Assembly: GCA_963773765.1 (NCBI GenBank)
Contig: CAVZCC010000005.1
Location: forward strand, 186,001-250,000
Source: CAVZCC01 sp963773765
GTDB taxonomy: Bacteria; Actinomycetota; Acidimicrobiia; Acidimicrobiales; Microtrichaceae
Direction of reading: 5' to 3'
Length of the DNA stretch: 64,000 nucleotides
Part shown: in pieces, positions 10,901-20,167 of the stretch
How positions within the stretch are numbered: the stretch's first letter is position 1
Layout of the letters: each line of letters begins with the position of its first letter
Notes under the pieces: model-generated
What the model was told of the DNA's origin: nothing
Databases searched by the model: none
Seen by the model: only the letters and a program-made list of their open reading frames with translations
Program-made: the position numbers and the translations under genes

Positions 10901-13900
10901 CCTTCGCGGTGTCCGCCCAGCGCGGCACCAAGAACGAGCTGATCGAGACCGGCACCCTCATCGCAGGGACCTACTGGGTCGAGGTCCGTGGCTACAACGG
11001 GGCCTTCGGCCCCGAGCCCTACGTCGTTCGTCGGATCGACGCCCAGGGCGAGCCGCTCGGCGCCTGCGCCCCGCGGTCCTCCTCCCCGACCGCCTCGGGC
11101 CCGCTCGTGACCTACCCGGCCGGCATCACCGCAGCCACCGCCACCGGTCACATGCTCGTGCCCGAGGGTCGGTTCCGCCAGCACTACGGCGACGCCGAGG
11201 CACAATCGGTGCTCGACGCCCTGAATGCGGTCGCGACCGCGAGCTCTGCTGCGGTGGTGCGCATCGACGCCGACCCTGGCGTGAAGGCCGCGTACGACGC
11301 GTGGGACGCCGAGCCGTGCTCCGTGGACGCGTCCAACAACGTGGTCCGCGCCATCGGCAAGGTGCTCGACGGGCTGGAGGCCCAGTCGCCGAACGCGGCG
11401 TCGGTGACCCTCCTCGGCACCCACGTCATGACCCCGTTCGGCCTCGTCCCGGACGGAACCACGGTCGCCAACGAGAGCTCCTACGACCCGGGTGTCGGCT
11501 CCGGCCAGGACACGTCGCTGACGGCTGCACTCGCTGGGGGCTACGTCCAGACCGACAACCCGTACGGCACCTCGGCCGGGTATGCGATCAACGCCGCCGA
11601 GCTCTACGTCCCCGAGCGGGCGGTGGGCCGATTGGTGGAGAGCCCCGCCGACATCCGCAACGCCCTCGGGCGCTTCGTCGACTTCGGCGGAGTCCTGGAT
11701 CCCTCCACCGCGACCTCGGCGTTCGTGTCGGGTTACGACTTCATCGGTGACGGCGCGGCCGCGGCGGCCGACGCCCTCCGCGACCAGGGTGCGGACGTGG
11801 ACGAGCTCATCAACGAGACGTGGGACCGCCAGGACCTGAAGGACGGCCTCATCGGCGGCGACCCCGACCTCGCGTCCATCTCCGCCCACTTCGACCACAA
11901 CCGGGCCCTGCCCGCGTCCGGCAACAAGACGGGCCTGGGTGAGAACTTCACCGTCAGCGACGTGGCGGGTGCCGGCAACCTGACCAACGCGCTGGTGTTC
12001 TCGATCGGCTGCCACTCCGGCCTGTCCGTGCCGGACGTGGAGCTTGCCCTGACCGACCGGACCGACTGGGCGCAGACCTTCGCAGGCGAGGGCGCCACCT
12101 ACCTGGGCAACACCGGCTACGGGTTCGGCGACACCGAGCTCGTCGCCTACTCCGAGCGGCTCCAGCTGCTCTTCGCCGAGCAGCTCCGGGGCGGCACGCC
12201 GGTCGGGTCCGCGTTGATGGCGGCCAAGCAGGCGTACTTCGCCGAGCTCGCGGTCCTGACGCCCTACGACCAGAAGGTCATCTCCGAGATGACGATGTAC
12301 GGGCTCCCGATGTGGAAGGTCGGCGGGTCGTTCGCGCCAGCACCGGCCGGCGCCGCCGCCGTGCCGGCTCCGGCCGCCGACCTCGCGCCGGCTCCGCCCG
12401 ACACCGTGGTCCAGGAGCCGTTCGTGCTGTCGGTGGGAGGGCCTGGCACCCCGTCCGGCCCGGGAGTGCTCGCCCCGAAGAACACGGGGAACGGCACCTA
12501 CTACGACGTGGACGGCAACGTCCTGGCCGTCCAGTACCGGCCGGCACAGCCCTCCGTCGACCGCGACGTCAGTCGTCCCGGCCGTCGTGCCCACGGCGCG
12601 CTGATCCTGGACGCCGAGTCCCAGGACCTCAGCGGCTTCAAGCCCTACTACGTGCAGCCCGTGATCGACGAGGCCGCCAACGAGCAGTCGACCGACCCGG
12701 TCGGGGACGCCGTCTTCCCGGCCACGCTGGCACGGGTGGCCAACCCGGTCGCCGCCGATGGCTCCGCCTCCAGCTCCCTGGTGGTGGCTGCAGGACAGTT
12801 CCGACGCAACGGCGAGGCCGCCGGCACCGGCGTGCAGCGCCTCTTCACCCGCCTCGACACCGCGGTGACCTACGCCGACGAGTCGGAGACGGACTTCGAT
12901 CCACCGTCCATCGTGCGCAGCGAGGCATCCGTCGTGGAGAGCACCGTCGGCTTCTCGGTCCGGACCAGCACGGACACGCAGCGGGTCTACCTGCTGTACA
13001 AGGTCGCCGACGGTGGCGCCGGCAACTGGGACGGTGTGGACCTGGTCCGCACCGGTACCGATCCGGTCGACGGCTCGGCCCTGTGGACCGGCGGCGCGGT
13101 GCTCCCGTCCGCCGACCTGAAGATCGAGTACCTGGGCCAGGCGGTCGACGCCGCGGGCAACGTCGCCTACACCGACAACAAGACCAGCAACTTCCTGGCC
13201 GCGCCGGCCGAGGACTGCTCGCTCGACGCCACGCTCTCACCCCAGGACACCCTGACCGACTCCGGCTGGTACCGGGCCGCCGATGGCGTCACGGTGACCT
13301 TCGCCCAGCAGGGCCTGCAGGTCAGCGTGGACGGCGGGGCGTTCGAGGCGGTCCCCGCGGGCGGCCTCCTCATCACCGGTGAGGGCGTGCACCGGGTGAC
13401 GGCCAACTCCGCCGATGCCCGATGCACCGTGATCGTCCCCATCGACACACGGGGCCCGGAGGTCGGCGCCTCGCTGGACCCGGCCCCGAACGAGGGCGGC
13501 TGGAACGAGGGACCGGTGAACCTGGCCGTCACCGCCTCGGACCCGGGTGGGTCCGGTGTCCGGCAGGTCACCTACTCCGTCGACGGCGGGGCCCCGGTGA
13601 CGGTGGACGGCGACACCGCCACGGTCCCGGTCGACTCGCGCGGCGACACGACGGTGACCTATTCCGGCGTCGACGCCGCCGGCAACACCGGCCCCACCGG
13701 TTCCACCACGATCCGCATCGACGGCGGTGCACCCACCGTTACGTCGGTCATCGCGCCCGCCCCGGCCAACGGCTGGAACCGGGAGCCGGTGAGCGTGGAC
13801 GTCACCGCCACCGACGACGAGACCGGCATCCGGGAGATCCGCACCGCCGTCGGCGCCGCGGCACCGGTGGTCACGCCGGGAGGGTCGGCGTCCGTTCCCG

Positions 13901-14580
13901 TCACGGCCCAGGGCGCCACGACCGTCAGCTACACCGCCGTGGACCGGGCCGGCAACGAGGCCTCGGGGTCCACCGAGGTCCGGATCGACTCCGTCGCACC
14001 GGCCATCGCCATCACGTCGCCCCCGGCGAACGTGGCCACCGGTGCGACTGCCACCGCCGGCTTCACCTGCACGGACCAGACGTCCGGCGTGGGTTCGTGC
14101 ACGGCCACGCTGACCGGTCCGGGCATCCTGCAGCCGGTCGCGAACGGTGACCCGCTGCCGACCGCAGCCACCGGCGCCTACACCTTGACGGTGACCTCCA
14201 CCGACGTCGCCGGGAACACCGCCAGCGCCAGCCTGCCCTACACCGTCGGCTACGCCGTGTGCCTCAACTACAACCCGGCGACCGCCCAGCCGATCCTGGC
14301 CACGCTGGTCCTCAGGTTCCGGCTGTGCGACGCCGCCGGCACCAACGTGTCGGCACCGGGGCTGGCCGTCGCCGCCACCAAGGTCGACGGGACCATCACC
14401 CCACGCAAGAACGTGTGGGGCCTGTTCAACCTGGACTTCGCCTTCTACTACGACGCCCCCAGCCGGACCTACATCTACGCCCTGCCGACCATCGGGATCG
14501 GTGCCGGGGTCCACAACCTGGGATTCACGGTGAACGGGGCGGCCGCCCCGAACTACGTCCTGCCCTTCACCCTGAGATGA
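7912..14580 (+). CDS. Giant secreted multidomain protein with GFKRT repeats and clan CD peptidase-like region
   Basis: An intact 2222-residue exported protein. A signal peptide ends near residue 54 (VASA-A). It is followed by a CSLREA-type segment (CSLRAAVAEA, about 60-110), a right-handed beta-helix with repeated SGN/GGG turns (about 110-330) and a segment ending CDIGSVEV. Residues 449-660 hold seven GFKRT motifs in a Leu/Ile/Asp-rich periodic region. Then come a DUF11-like sandwich (about 760-870), a pre-peptidase-like domain (SYDRDLYSFYV) and a region (about 1110-1460) resembling gingipain/caspase-fold peptidases, with His1326/His1329 and Cys1367 in SIGCHSG. About 1840-2110 are OmpL47/Ig-like repeats (SGVRQVTYSVDGG). 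The C terminus resembles a PxKF domain (CLNYNPATA). There is no LPXTG or C-terminal helix, so it is probably released or held non-covalently. Adhesion, processing or both are possible; the substrate is unknown. Confidence 0.85.
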   Translation: MSTVPRASRSVAGSGPRATGGPGSTRVRRVALAVLAMAVLVPPALVLDASVASAAPSFTVNSTVDAPDAAIGNGVCATAAAVCSLRAAVAEANATTGAQIVVPAGSYLLNSASGTDTGDLDLKKPMTITGAGKQPGAAATTVNGNAKDRVFEVLSTDVVLDGLVITNGNAGKNYGGGVYVNAGKAVTVRNSTLSGNKAAYGGAIKTYGIVRLERSTLSGNTATSRGGGVNVESKGSLIASNSTIDGNSANGGGGVNSSGTVKLDAVDVVANTSNNSNGGGIARTGGSFTVSGSILAGNNGATGRDCYGSPAFAVANIVQNTPGCNPSGTPLLITDPKLGPLANNGGATLTRLPGAGSPAINAYAPACVTSVDQRGLSRSPAPGGRCDIGSVEVDPITVDVTLTSSSPPRTPACDEGTVCVGTGVSSVPIDRIPSAALVAETDPDADPTGFKRTFLERTDAARLGFKRTDLLSSPVSELTVEDLGFKRTGFKRTGFKRTSILDQVLLSQIPLYLSGGRTWEDLLTGTEFEDVPLQNITLGDVVELPQIQALTVGEADFISTALQGLSGASLALAPLNLDDIPIGDDPNPLAGWCDFLATQSEGGCADLEIDPGDPATAAGVGLVTLELSGVRIEDIPLEDIGFKRTDVTGTYLADIGFKRTDLSGGRIGELDVRRVGPVDSLFDCTKIACNGTVTLAGAQAAGAIQDGATIGELLEYLSAHPEAQGLNIVDLLLILTPVVFPGEAVAIEQIDLRATPLQNLSDPLEAPATFTATITSGGGSAADTTVGLTLPPGFEPVAGSATFDGAPIADGSRDGQTLTFQRTSLAVGQHTLVVDARAGIDLGSKEASVDVRATAGSQTVTDSATASVLVVVESFEKNGAPDDFRTLNPGAVNVAHLSSSYDRDLYSFYVSPEDASRNRTTRLDLSNLTGDYDLVLYGPSAVSLRGDATRARLQPVDDTGLNIDPTADQVAPDIQGDVPLTPPADCGVPGTPQSCEPFAVSAQRGTKNELIETGTLIAGTYWVEVRGYNGAFGPEPYVVRRIDAQGEPLGACAPRSSSPTASGPLVTYPAGITAATATGHMLVPEGRFRQHYGDAEAQSVLDALNAVATASSAAVVRIDADPGVKAAYDAWDAEPCSVDASNNVVRAIGKVLDGLEAQSPNAASVTLLGTHVMTPFGLVPDGTTVANESSYDPGVGSGQDTSLTAALAGGYVQTDNPYGTSAGYAINAAELYVPERAVGRLVESPADIRNALGRFVDFGGVLDPSTATSAFVSGYDFIGDGAAAAADALRDQGADVDELINETWDRQDLKDGLIGGDPDLASISAHFDHNRALPASGNKTGLGENFTVSDVAGAGNLTNALVFSIGCHSGLSVPDVELALTDRTDWAQTFAGEGATYLGNTGYGFGDTELVAYSERLQLLFAEQLRGGTPVGSALMAAKQAYFAELAVLTPYDQKVISEMTMYGLPMWKVGGSFAPAPAGAAAVPAPAADLAPAPPDTVVQEPFVLSVGGPGTPSGPGVLAPKNTGNGTYYDVDGNVLAVQYRPAQPSVDRDVSRPGRRAHGALILDAESQDLSGFKPYYVQPVIDEAANEQSTDPVGDAVFPATLARVANPVAADGSASSSLVVAAGQFRRNGEAAGTGVQRLFTRLDTAVTYADESETDFDPPSIVRSEASVVESTVGFSVRTSTDTQRVYLLYKVADGGAGNWDGVDLVRTGTDPVDGSALWTGGAVLPSADLKIEYLGQAVDAAGNVAYTDNKTSNFLAAPAEDCSLDATLSPQDTLTDSGWYRAADGVTVTFAQQGLQVSVDGGAFEAVPAGGLLITGEGVHRVTANSADARCTVIVPIDTRGPEVGASLDPAPNEGGWNEGPVNLAVTASDPGGSGVRQVTYSVDGGAPVTVDGDTATVPVDSRGDTTVTYSGVDAAGNTGPTGSTTIRIDGGAPTVTSVIAPAPANGWNREPVSVDVTATDDETGIREIRTAVGAAAPVVTPGGSASVPVTAQGATTVSYTAVDRAGNEASGSTEVRIDSVAPAIAITSPPANVATGATATAGFTCTDQTSGVGSCTATLTGPGILQPVANGDPLPTAATGAYTLTVTSTDVAGNTASASLPYTVGYAVCLNYNPATAQPILATLVLRFRLCDAAGTNVSAPGLAVAATKVDGTITPRKNVWGLFNLDFAFYYDAPSRTYIYALPTIGIGAGVHNLGFTVNGAAAPNYVLPFTLR

Positions 14581-14587
14581 TGCCCCG

Positions 14588-17500
14588 GTGAGCGCCTCCC
14601 CCACCGCCCCGACCGACGCCCCGTCGGCGGTGCCGTGGGGGCACCTCACGCCCTACGTGCCACGAACGTTGTTCAGCTGGGCGGAGGAGGTCGGTGACGA
14701 GGGCGCGTGGCGGGAGGTGGAGGGCACCCTCCTGTCCGCCGACCTGTCCGGGTTCACCAAGCTCTCCGAGCAGCTCGCGTCCATGGGCAAGGAGGGCGCC
14801 GAGGAGCTGACGATCCTCCTCAACTCGGTGTTCGAGCCCATGATCGGCGCGGTGCACCACCAGGGTGGCGACGTCCTCAAGTTCGGCGGCGACGCCCTCC
14901 TCATCCTCTACACCGGCGACGACCACGCCCTCCGGGCCTGCCGGTCGGCGGAGCAGATGCGCCGGATCGTGGCCGAACCGCTCCGCACCGGAAACGGTGG
15001 CAAGGTCCAGCTCCGCATCTCCCAGGGGATGCACTCGGGTGACTTCCTCCTGGCCCTGGTCCCGTCCGGCGGGCACCTGGAGCTGGTCGTCACGGGGCCC
15101 GGGGCGACCTCGACGGTTGACCGTGAGGGCGACGCCACGCCGGGGCAGGTGCTGCTCAGCCCCGAGGCGGCGGCGCTGGTGCCCCGTTCCTGGCTGGGCG
15201 CGGCCACCCCCACCGGGGTCCTCATGCGCCGACGCCTGCCCGATGCCGCCGCAGACCTCAGGGCCCCCGCGGCGGCCGACGGACGGGCGGACGGGTCCGA
15301 GTCAGCGCCCCGGTTCCTGCCCGACGCACAGCTGGCCCAGATCGACGCCGGCGCGCCGGCGGAGCACCGCTGGGTCAGCGTGGCCTTCCTCAAGTTCTCC
15401 GGTGTGGACGGCCTGGTCCACGAGCTCGGCCCGGCCGAGGTGGTGGACCGACTGGCCGATCTGGCTGACCGGGTCAGCACGGCATGCTCCACCTTCGGGG
15501 TGCACTGGATGGCCTCGGACATCGCACCCGACGGCGGCAAGATCATCCTCACCGCCGGCGTCCCTGTGTCCTACGGCGACGACGAGGACCGCATGCTGCA
15601 GGCGCTGCGCAGCATCATGGACGAGCCCAGCGGCCTGAAGGTCGGCATCGGGGCGAACTCCGGTCGGGTGTTCGTCGGTGACCTGGGTGGATCCCAGCGC
15701 CGGGCCTTCACCGTGATGGGCGACGCCGTGAACCTGGCTGCTCGCCTCATGCAGGCCGCGGGATACGGCCGGATCGTCGCCTCCAACGCGCTCCTCGACA
15801 GGGTCCGCACGGGGTTCGACCTGGATCCGCTCGAGCCGTTCTTCGTCAAGGGCAAGTCCCTGCCCGTGCACGCGGCCGTCGTCGGGGCCATCGGCGATTC
15901 CGGGGGCGGGCTGCTCCCCGGGGAGGGCCATCTCCCGCTGCTCGGGCGCGAGCGGGAGATGGCCGCCGTGCTCGAGGTGGTCGACCGTGCCGTCCTCGGT
16001 GGCGGCGGTCCGATCGAGATCCTGGGTGAACCCGGGAGCGGCAAGACCCGGCTCCTGGAGGAGGTCCGACGCGTCCGCCCCGAACTGCGTTCCCACGTGG
16101 CACAGTCCGGCCAGTACGCAGCCGGGTCGCCGTACTTCGTGGCCAGGGTGCTCCTCCGGTCCTTGCTGGGCATCAGCAGCCGTGCCGAACGGCCCGAGGC
16201 GGGCGAGGTCCTGCGGGCCTGGATGGAGCGGCATGCCCCGGACCAGGCACCCTGGCTCCCGCTCGTGGCGGTGGTGGTCGACGCCGAGGTCGAGCCCACA
16301 CCCGAGGCCGACCGGATCGCACCAGCCTTCCGCCGACCCCGCACCCACCAGGCGGTGAGCGACCTCCTGGCAGCCGGGATCACCACCCCCACGGCACTGG
16401 TGGTGGAGGACGCCCACTGGATCGATGAGGCTTCAGCCGAGTTGTTGAGTGTCCTGGCGGCACGGGCCGCCACCCACCCCTGGGTCATCGGGCTGTCCCG
16501 TCGTCCGGGCCGATCGCCCTTCACCGACCTCGACCCCGCCCCACCCGTGGTGGAGCTGGGACCCCTGGGCGACGACGCCTCGGCCGAGCTCGTCCGGCTG
16601 GCCGGCGCGGGCGTCGATCTCCGCCCGTCCGAGGTGGTGGCCCTGGCCGAGCGCAGCGGCGGCAACCCGTTGTTCGTGATCGAGCTGGCAGAGGCAGCTG
16701 CCGCACCGGGCTCCGGGGACGCGTTGGCGGAGTCCGTCGAGCGGCTGATCATGTCCCGTATCGACGCCGCGCCGCCGGCCGACCGCCTCCGTCTGCGGGA
16801 GGCCTCGGTGCTCGGCATGGCCGTCGACCTCACGGTGCTGGCCGACGCCCTCGACGACCCCGCGCACGCCGACCCGTCCTCCTGGTCCGAGCTGGAGAGC
16901 TTCCTTGTTCCGTTCGGTCCCGATCGCCTGCGGTTCCGACACGGCCTCGTCCGGGAGGTCGCCTACGAGGGGTTGTCCTTCCGGCGGCGCCGGGAGGTCC
17001 ACCTCCGCGTCGGCGAAGCGCTCGAGCGGTCGGGTACCGCCGGCCCGGACCTGCTGTCCACCCACTTCCACCACGCCGCGGCCCAGGACCGCTCCTGGAC
17101 CTACTCCACCGCCGCAGGCCGGGAGGCCAAGGAGAAGTCGGCCAACGTGGAGGCCGCGAGCTTCTTCGACCGCGCCCTGCAGGCGGCCCGACACCTGCCG
17201 TGGGTGGCCGGGTCCGACGTGGCCGAGGTGGCTGAGGCCCTGGGCGACGTGTCGGAGCTCGACGGCCGCTACGACACCGCGTCGGACGCCTACCGCCGGG
17301 CCAGGGCGTTGCGGACCGAGACACTGGACCGGGTACGCCTGATGCGCAAGGAGGGCCTGGTCCACGAACGGGCCGGTCGGTACCAAGCGGCGCTGGGACG
17401 CTGGACCCGGGCCGCGAAGCTCCTGGAGGGGCTGCCCGAGGGACCCGAGGTGGCGGCCGAACGCGCCGTGCTCCAGCTGGAGGTCGCAGGCGTGCGCCAC

Positions 17501-18422
17501 CGGCAGGGCCGCTACGAACAGCAGGTGGCCGCCGCCCACGCCGCAGCCGGGTACGCCGAGGCCGCACGGGACCGCGCCGCGCTGGCTCGCGCCTATTACC
17601 TGCTCGAGAGCGGGTACGCACCCCTCGACCGGAACGAGGCGGCGAAGTACCACGAGGCGCCGCTACGGATCTACACCGAACTCGGCGACGAGATCGGCCG
17701 AGCCAACGTCCTCAACAACCTGGGCGTCACGGCACAGGAGGAGGGGCGCTGGGAGGAGGCCGACCGCCTCCTGGGCGGAGAGCAGCCGCGCCTTCGAACG
17801 CGCCGGTGACGTGGTCGGTGCCGCGACCAGCTCACTGAACCGTGGCGAGCTCCTCCTGCTCCAGAACCGGTATGAGGAGTCACGCCGGATGCTCCAGCAG
17901 GTGCTGCGGGTGTTCCGGTCGGCCCGGTACGCCTGGGGCACTGGCCTACGCCATCGGCATGCTGGGCCACCTCGATGTGCGCACGGGTGACCCCGAGGGC
18001 GGGCTCGAGACCCTCCGGGAGGCCACGGAGCGGTGCCGCGTCGATCGGCGCCGCGGGTGTCGAGTGCTACCTCGCCGTCCGACGGTGGACGGCCTGGTGC
18101 GGGCCGGTCGACCCGCCGAGGCGACGGTGGCGGCCGCACGCGTTGGCCGGCCGGTGAGGCGGTCGACGACCCCATGCTGTCGGTGCAGCTGTCGCGCGCT
18201 ACCACGCCAGGGCCCTGCGCAGCCTGGACCGGGCCGAGGAGGCGCTGCGCTAGCGCCGACGAGGCGGCCGAAGTGGCGGAGGAGACCGGCCTCCCCTACG
18301 AGTTGGGCCGGTCCCTGGAGCTCCGGGCCGAGGTGCTGGACGACCTGGGCCGCACCGACGAGGCGACCGAGGCCCGGGCCCGGGGCCGGGAGCTGCTCTC
18401 CGCCCTGGGCGTGGCCCTCTGA
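14588..18422 (+). CDS. Tandem class III cyclase-AAA ATPase-TPR protein, soluble-adenylyl-cyclase-like; 3' part frameshifted
   Basis: A cytosolic signalling protein of about 1270 residues after frame repair, starting at a GTG eight bases after the giant gene. The first cyclase domain carries both metal aspartates (D52 in SADLSGFT, D102 in LKFGGDALL) and the base-contacting K98. The second lacks those aspartates but has T375, N382 and R386 in FTVMGDAVNLAARLM. One catalytic site split over two domains, followed by a P-loop ATPase (Walker A GEPGSGKT about 480, Walker B LVVEDAHWID about 600) and TPR-like helices, is the layout of animal soluble adenylyl cyclase. The expected reaction is ATP to cAMP, perhaps bicarbonate-stimulated; both are inferred. 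Frames change near 17776, 17938 and 18045 and again up to about 18240, before the TGA at 18420. Confidence 0.8.
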
Positions 18423-18435
18423 GGCGAACCGGCCC

Positions 18436-20079
18436 TCATCCGGACCGCCCGGTGTGGACCGCCATGCCGGCCACGGCCAGGGATGCCGCCAGCGGGTCCC
18501 CGGTCACGGCGGTCAGGTAGGCATCCCGACCGACGCCCAGCAGCGACGTCGGTGCCGTGGCCGACACCGTGGCGGTTCGTGGGCACTCGCGCAGCAGGGC
18601 GATCTCACCGAATCCGGAGCCGGGCCCGAGCGTCGCCCGGACGTCCCCGTCCACCGCGACCGCGACCTCCCCGCCCACGACGACGAAGAACTCCTCACCG
18701 TCCTCACCCTGATGACACAGCACGGTGCCGGGCGCGACCTCGAGGCGGCGGGCGGACCGCGCCAGCGTCTCCAGCTCCGGAGCGCCCAGCGCGGCCAGGG
18801 CCGGGACGTGGCGCAACTGGGTCATCTCCACCAGCGGCGCGTCGGCGTGGCTGTCGGTGTCCAGGATCCGGCGGGCCGACACCCCGGCCACCACCAGCAC
18901 CAGCGCCCCCACCCCGATCGGCGCGGCCACCGGTCCGCCGACCGCCACCAGGGCCGACACGTAGAGGGCACCGGCCGCGAGCATCGCCATCTGAACGCCC
19001 TCGACCGCGGCGAACGCGTGACCGAGCAGTTCGATGCCCGCCACGCGCTGGAGCAGCGACCGCGCCCCGATCTCACCCACCGCGGCGCCCACGCCGGCGG
19101 CGACCAGCACGGCGACCGAGACCACCCACCGCTCCGTCAGGGCCATCCCCAGCACGCTCACACCCAGGAGGCAGAGGCCTCCGAGCAGGGGCGGGGCCAG
19201 CCGCCGCCGGCCGATGAGCAGGACCGCCGACACCCCGCCGGCCGCCATGCCGGCCCCGAAGGCCGCGTTGAGCCACCCGGCGGCCGACTCGCCCAGGCCC
19301 AGGAGCTCCACCGACACCACCACGTAGGTCAGGTCCAGTGCCCCTGCCACCAGGGCGCCGGTGGCCAGGACCACGGCCAGGGGCCGGACCGCGGGCCGCC
19401 GGGCGATCTCGCGGACCACCGTGGCCACCTCGCGCGGCGTCGGGGGTGACTCGTCACGGATCCTGGCCGGAGGTTCCACCACCCGCGCCACCAGCACCGT
19501 CGATCCCAGGACGACCACGGCCAGCACCGCGAACACCGCCCAGGCCCCGACGGCGCCCATGAGCGCCGCGGCCAGCGCCGGCCCCACCAGCACCCCGGCG
19601 CCGTCGGCCCAGCCGAAGGCCACGTTGGCCGCCGTCAGCTGCTCGGGCTGCTGCACCGCGGCGGGCACGACGCAGGCCTGGCACGGCCGGACGACGGTGA
19701 TGGCCGTCGCGGCCAGGATGGCCCCGGCGTAGGCCACGAACCGCACCGGCCCTCCCGCCGCCGGCATCACCGCGAAGGCCACCGCTGCGGCGGTCATGCC
19801 CACGACCTGCGTGGCGTCGCCCACCGTGAGGATGCGCACCGGCCCGAACCGGGCCGCCAACGTACCGACGGCGGGCGCGAACAACGCGGCGGGCGCCAGC
19901 TGCGCCACCATGACCGCGGTCGCCTCCCCCACCCCGCCCAGGCGGTAGGCCTCCGCCGCCAGCGCGATCCACACGCCGAACTCGCCGATCCGCACCCCCA
20001 GGTAGGACAGGACCAGGCGTCGGAGGTCCCGCGCCCTCAGGGCGTCCCGCAGGACGGCGATGGGGTCGGGGATCTCCAC
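18436..20079 (-). CDS. MFS transporter fused to a C-terminal cyclic nucleotide-binding domain
   Basis: A 547-residue protein joining a 12-helix MFS permease (about 1-400) to a cytoplasmic CNB domain (about 420-540). The permease half resembles the MFS_3/enterobactin-exporter group (YLGVRIGEFGVWIALAAEAYRLGG at the start). The CNB half contains GTVLCHQGEDGEEFFVVVGG and the phosphate-binding cassette GFGEIALLRECPRTATV, with Glu and Arg intact. I chose the GTG at 20079 (VEIPDPIAVLRDALRARDL) because GGGAG lies five bases upstream; upstream codons are a Pro/Gly-rich unlikely extension. Transport gated by cyclic nucleotide is the natural guess. It is convergent with the cyclase gene, 13 bases apart. 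Confidence 0.85.
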   Translation of the reverse strand: MEIPDPIAVLRDALRARDLRRLVLSYLGVRIGEFGVWIALAAEAYRLGGVGEATAVMVAQLAPAALFAPAVGTLAARFGPVRILTVGDATQVVGMTAAAVAFAVMPAAGGPVRFVAYAGAILAATAITVVRPCQACVVPAAVQQPEQLTAANVAFGWADGAGVLVGPALAAALMGAVGAWAVFAVLAVVVLGSTVLVARVVEPPARIRDESPPTPREVATVVREIARRPAVRPLAVVLATGALVAGALDLTYVVVSVELLGLGESAAGWLNAAFGAGMAAGGVSAVLLIGRRRLAPPLLGGLCLLGVSVLGMALTERWVVSVAVLVAAGVGAAVGEIGARSLLQRVAGIELLGHAFAAVEGVQMAMLAAGALYVSALVAVGGPVAAPIGVGALVLVVAGVSARRILDTDSHADAPLVEMTQLRHVPALAALGAPELETLARSARRLEVAPGTVLCHQGEDGEEFFVVVGGEVAVAVDGDVRATLGPGSGFGEIALLRECPRTATVSATAPTSLLGVGRDAYLTAVTGDPLAASLAVAGMAVHTGRSG

Positions 20080-20167
20080 GGCTGCTCCCGGAGCGACTCG
20101 GCACGTCCCGCCGCCGCCCGTTGTAGCACCGGGCCCCGCGCCGGCGTCGGCCGGACGGGGAACCGGA

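Noticed and set aside
17760..18422. Programmed frameshifting in the cyclase gene
   Set aside because: Several shifts follow each other with no slippery heptamer or conserved hairpin, and the same kind of shift occurs in many unrelated genes here, so sequence error is simpler.
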